DNA of 15,597 nucleotides from positions 1-15,597 of the forward strand of contig DBIW01000035.1 in NCBI GenBank assembly GCA_002296965.1, read 5' to 3'. Under the pieces are notes generated by a model that was not told the DNA's origin, searched no databases, and saw only the letters and a program-made list of their open reading frames with translations. The position numbers and the translations under genes were made by a program. Positions 13,559 through 15,597 of the stretch are shown here, piece by piece (the stretch's first letter is position 1; each line of letters begins with the position of its first letter). This stretch comes from Treponema sp. UBA792 (GTDB lineage Bacteria; Spirochaetota; Spirochaetia; Treponematales; Treponemataceae).

Positions 13559-14478
13559 GGGGAAAACGGAATCTCCTTGTATTTCCCGCACCTGCACCTT
13601 ATGCTGCGGAAATCCGTATGCTTAATTCCCAGAATCCCGTCCATTTCGCGCGCGGCATTTCCGTATTTTCCGTTCGTGTGGTGGACAAGAATGTAGTCTG
13701 CCTCGCGGATTTTTCCGGCGGCTTTGTGGCAGAAATCCCTTACCGGGGCGGCAAGCGCGAACACCCAGATCGGCGAGCAGATTGTGACGTGCTCATAGGC
13801 GGAAAGGTCAATGCCGACCGGTTCAACGGGCATCTGCCAGCGGTGCATTCCGAATCTTCCGCACCACCAGAATCCGAGTGTTCCTTCTGTAAGCTCCGTG
13901 GATTTTATCTCGTAGATTTCGGCGCCAGTTCTGTTCGCCTCTTCATAGGCCTGTCTTCTCACATAGCCCATGCGCGAGAAATACACGACAAGCCTTTTGG
14001 AATTCGTGCCGACGTTCCTGTAGCCCGCGGTGTCCAGGCGGAAGGATTCCTGCTGCATGAAAATCCATGCCATGTAGCCGGTAATCGCCTGGCAGAATCC
14101 GAAGATAAAATAGATTGTCGACATGAAATTCAGCGGAAAAATATAAAACTGAATGCAGATCCAAAGCATGAGCGTGACGCCGAAAATTCCGCCCAGAATC
14201 ACGCCGGATTTTTTCCTTGCGAAAAGAAGGGCGGCCGCCGCCAGATTTGTCAGTCCGTTCACGGTTAAAAGCGCGATTCCCGGAAAAATGAAATTCTGAA
14301 AGACGGTTCCTGCGAACGGCAGCACCTGAAAGTAGGGGAGCATCGCGTCCATTCCCATGGATTTTCCTGTCGGGTCGCAAAGCATCATCGCCGCTCCGCC
14401 GACCGCGCCCAGTCCTATAAAAAGCGTCCAGAAAATAAGGGCGCGCCTTGCAGGTTCAAATCTTGATTTTGTGTTCAT
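13537..14478 (-). CDS. Membrane-anchored flavodoxin-like protein
   Basis: A 313-residue fusion of a membrane part and a flavodoxin-fold part. Four hydrophobic segments are seen at about residues 13-33, 57-86, 92-114 and 118-141. A flavodoxin-like domain then starts at KRLVVYFSRMGYVRR (161-175): the strand plus phosphate loop is present, but the usual S/T-x-T-G-x-T loop is altered to SRMGYV. Further marks are AEIYEIKSTELTEGT, FWWCGRFGMHRW, VTICSPIWVFALAAPVR and the C-terminal CRCGKY. It could bind FMN and move electrons at the inner face of the membrane, but the partner is unknown. A like domain occurs as an uncharacterised protein in Clostridia, as I recall. The start at 14478 has AGGAT upstream. 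The gene follows the P-loop gene on the same strand by 56 nt and may share its transcript. Confidence 0.72.
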   Translation of the reverse strand: MNTKSRFEPARRALIFWTLFIGLGAVGGAAMMLCDPTGKSMGMDAMLPYFQVLPFAGTVFQNFIFPGIALLTVNGLTNLAAAALLFARKKSGVILGGIFGVTLMLWICIQFYIFPLNFMSTIYFIFGFCQAITGYMAWIFMQQESFRLDTAGYRNVGTNSKRLVVYFSRMGYVRRQAYEEANRTGAEIYEIKSTELTEGTLGFWWCGRFGMHRWQMPVEPVGIDLSAYEHVTICSPIWVFALAAPVRDFCHKAAGKIREADYILVHHTNGKYGNAAREMDGILGIKHTDFRSIRCRCGKYKEIPFSPHRFSFL

Positions 14479-14534
14479 TTTTTTTCATCCTGTAATTGAC
14501 AAATTCCTATATGATGGCGGCGTTTCCTTGCGCA

Positions 14535-15356
14535 TTATGCTGATTCCAGAAGAGCGTCAATCTGACCGTACGCCGCAGCCCAGTCCCTGTGCGGATTCTC
14601 CAGCACGAGTCTCCGCATTCCGGAATTTCCGATGAATTCCAGCTCGCGTCTCTGCCGTTCCTCAAGGCAGGCGATGTATCCTTCAAATCCCCGCGCGCCT
14701 ATGCTTTTTCCGTAGCCGCCGTTCAGATGGTAGCCGATTACGGCGTCCAGCCAGCCGTCACGCTCCGCCGCGGCTTTTCGCACGCATTCCGCTATGTCAT
14801 CGTTTTTCAGATAGACCAGAACCGGCTCCAGAGGCTTTACCGAGTCATGGATTCTTGCGATGTATTCAAAGCTCCGTTCCTTCGGAAAGTTGAAGCGCAT
14901 CATCGTCTCGCACATCGGATTCTGCAGAAAAACGCAGTTGAACACGTAGACAGAACCGCCGCCGCAGGCCTTCCTCGTGAATTCCGCCCAGCGTCCGAGC
15001 ATGAGCGGCATTTCGGTTTCCCATGGAAGAGAATCGTATATCTTGTACGGAAGAAGCTGTTCAATCTCGCCGCCGGAAAATTCTGACAGCGGAACTACGG
15101 ACCCGTTTTCATACGGAGTTCCGTCCTGTTTCCTCACGTCCAGCTTTATGATTTTTTCCCGGAGTTCCGGGCTGAATTTGCGCAGAATCCCGTCCGCAAT
15201 ATATGCATGGAATTCCCAGTCGGCAGGGTGATTTCCGCCGCCCTCGTCAAAGAATTCAGTCTTTTTTCCTGCGGCGCTCAGTCTGTCCGCAATGCGCCGC
15301 GCCGTCGTGCTTTTTCCGGAGCAGGGCAGACCCTCAATCAGATAAAGTTTTGTCAT
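14535..15356 (-). CDS. P-loop NTPase / kinase-like protein, substrate unknown
   Basis: A 273-residue soluble protein. Residues 1-20 are beta strand plus Walker A: LYLIEGLPCSGKSTTAR (4-20; G9 to S16), as in small-molecule kinases of the adenylate/thymidylate kinase fold. A DEGGGNHPADWEF segment (37-49) and a hydrophobic strand, VYVFNCVFLQNPM, later in the protein probably complete the site. The family is present in Firmicutes as hypothetical proteins of like opening sequence; I do not know its substrate. The ATG at 15356 is preceded by GGAGG; the longer in-frame start at 15440 lies upstream of the promoter and is rejected. Confidence 0.72.
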   Translation of the reverse strand: MTKLYLIEGLPCSGKSTTARRIADRLSAAGKKTEFFDEGGGNHPADWEFHAYIADGILRKFSPELREKIIKLDVRKQDGTPYENGSVVPLSEFSGGEIEQLLPYKIYDSLPWETEMPLMLGRWAEFTRKACGGGSVYVFNCVFLQNPMCETMMRFNFPKERSFEYIARIHDSVKPLEPVLVYLKNDDIAECVRKAAAERDGWLDAVIGYHLNGGYGKSIGARGFEGYIACLEERQRRELEFIGNSGMRRLVLENPHRDWAAAYGQIDALLESA

Positions 15357-15404
15357 TTTCCGGCCGCCTCCTTTTTTCCGCTGCGATGATGAGCTGTTTC
15401 TTCT

Positions 15405-15433
15405 ATTAAAGCTAATTAAATTAGTTTTGTCAA
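15405..15433 (-). promoter_or_regulatory. Promoter of the P-loop gene with a palindrome in the spacer
   Basis: On the minus strand, a consensus TTGACA (15433-15428), a 17-nt spacer and TTTAAT (15410-15405). A palindrome, CTAAT-TAA-ATTAG at 15412-15424, fills the spacer, the classic position of a repressor site. Confidence 0.7.
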
Positions 15434-15507
15434 GAAACATGGAAAACCGGATGCCGGAGAAAATTCCGTTCGCGTTTTTCCTGCCGTCAAAATTGCACGT
15501 TCAATTT

Positions 15508-15597
15508 CTATTCCACCTCTTCAATCTGAAGCGTCATGTTCGCAAGTCCATGGTAATAGTTTACGCTTTGTGCGGTGAAGCGGTAGACGCAGTAGTC
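15508..15597 (-). CDS. C-terminal end of an unidentified protein (partial)
   Basis: An open minus-strand frame enters from the right edge and stops at 15508-15510, giving 29 residues (ending ANMTLQIEEVE). I do not recognise the protein; the tail looks like beta strands. The 151 bp between this stop and the P-loop start contain the P-loop promoter and a weak AT-rich hairpin (about 15485-15505). Confidence 0.6.
   Translation of the reverse strand, partial: DYCVYRFTAQSVNYYHGLANMTLQIEEVE

Noticed and set aside
13555..14268. Open frame of 237 codons on the plus strand after the regulator
   Set aside because: It is antisense to the membrane flavodoxin, whose hydrophobic segments and family blocks are clearly the real coding strand.
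1..15597. CRISPR array, tRNA/rRNA genes, insertion sequences
   Set aside because: I found no regularly spaced repeats, no cloverleaf with TTCRANY loop, and no transposase or integrase motif.

Overview
The window looks like chromosomal DNA of a host-associated spirochaete close to Treponema. This is an inference. It rests on two tandem surface lipoproteins of kinds common in gut and oral treponemes (a GDTDGSDNW / CCIRAF-type protein and a SUMF1-domain protein, both with Cys23 lipoboxes), mixed with genes that otherwise resemble Clostridia. Base composition is close to 50% GC. I see no rRNA, tRNA, CRISPR array, transposase or phage gene.

Layout. (1) 1-2726: two lipoprotein genes on the + strand ending at a strong intrinsic terminator. 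The first gene is broken by a 7-bp tandem duplication. (2) 2727-4598: a gene-poor strip, then a nucleotidyltransferase and a nucleoside phosphorylase, both on the minus strand. (3) 4645-6228: a short-chain dehydrogenase (+) converging on a dCMP deaminase (-). (4) 6135-7672: a two-gene operon of conserved uncharacterised proteins (DUF6323 then DUF6179) with overlapping stop and start codons. (5) 7802-9711: a neurotransmitter:sodium symporter (-) and a deoxyinosine DNA glycosylase (+), transcribed divergently, both with a -10 box exactly 6 nt before the ATG. (6) 9833-13558: a metal-efflux locus. A free-standing CxxC metal-binding domain, a Zn/Cd/Pb-type P1B ATPase lacking that domain, and an L-ATC-hydrolase-like protein run leftward. 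An unusual ArsR-AraC fusion regulator runs rightward, and a perfect 7-4-7 inverted repeat lies between the divergent promoters. (7) 13537-15597: a membrane-anchored flavodoxin-like protein, a small P-loop kinase-like ATPase with a palindrome inside its promoter, and the tail of one more gene, all on the minus strand.

How the genes fit together. The metal locus reads as a self-contained homeostasis module: the fusion regulator probably senses a thiophilic or borderline metal and controls the split ZntA-type pump. The phosphorylase, dCMP deaminase and deoxyinosine glycosylase touch nucleotide salvage and DNA-base sanitation, but they have separate promoters and are not an operon. The least understood parts are the DUF6323-DUF6179 pair, the ArsR-AraC fusion with its ATC-hydrolase-like partner, and the membrane flavodoxin. 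All functional calls come from reading motifs and remembered family signatures; no search was run.
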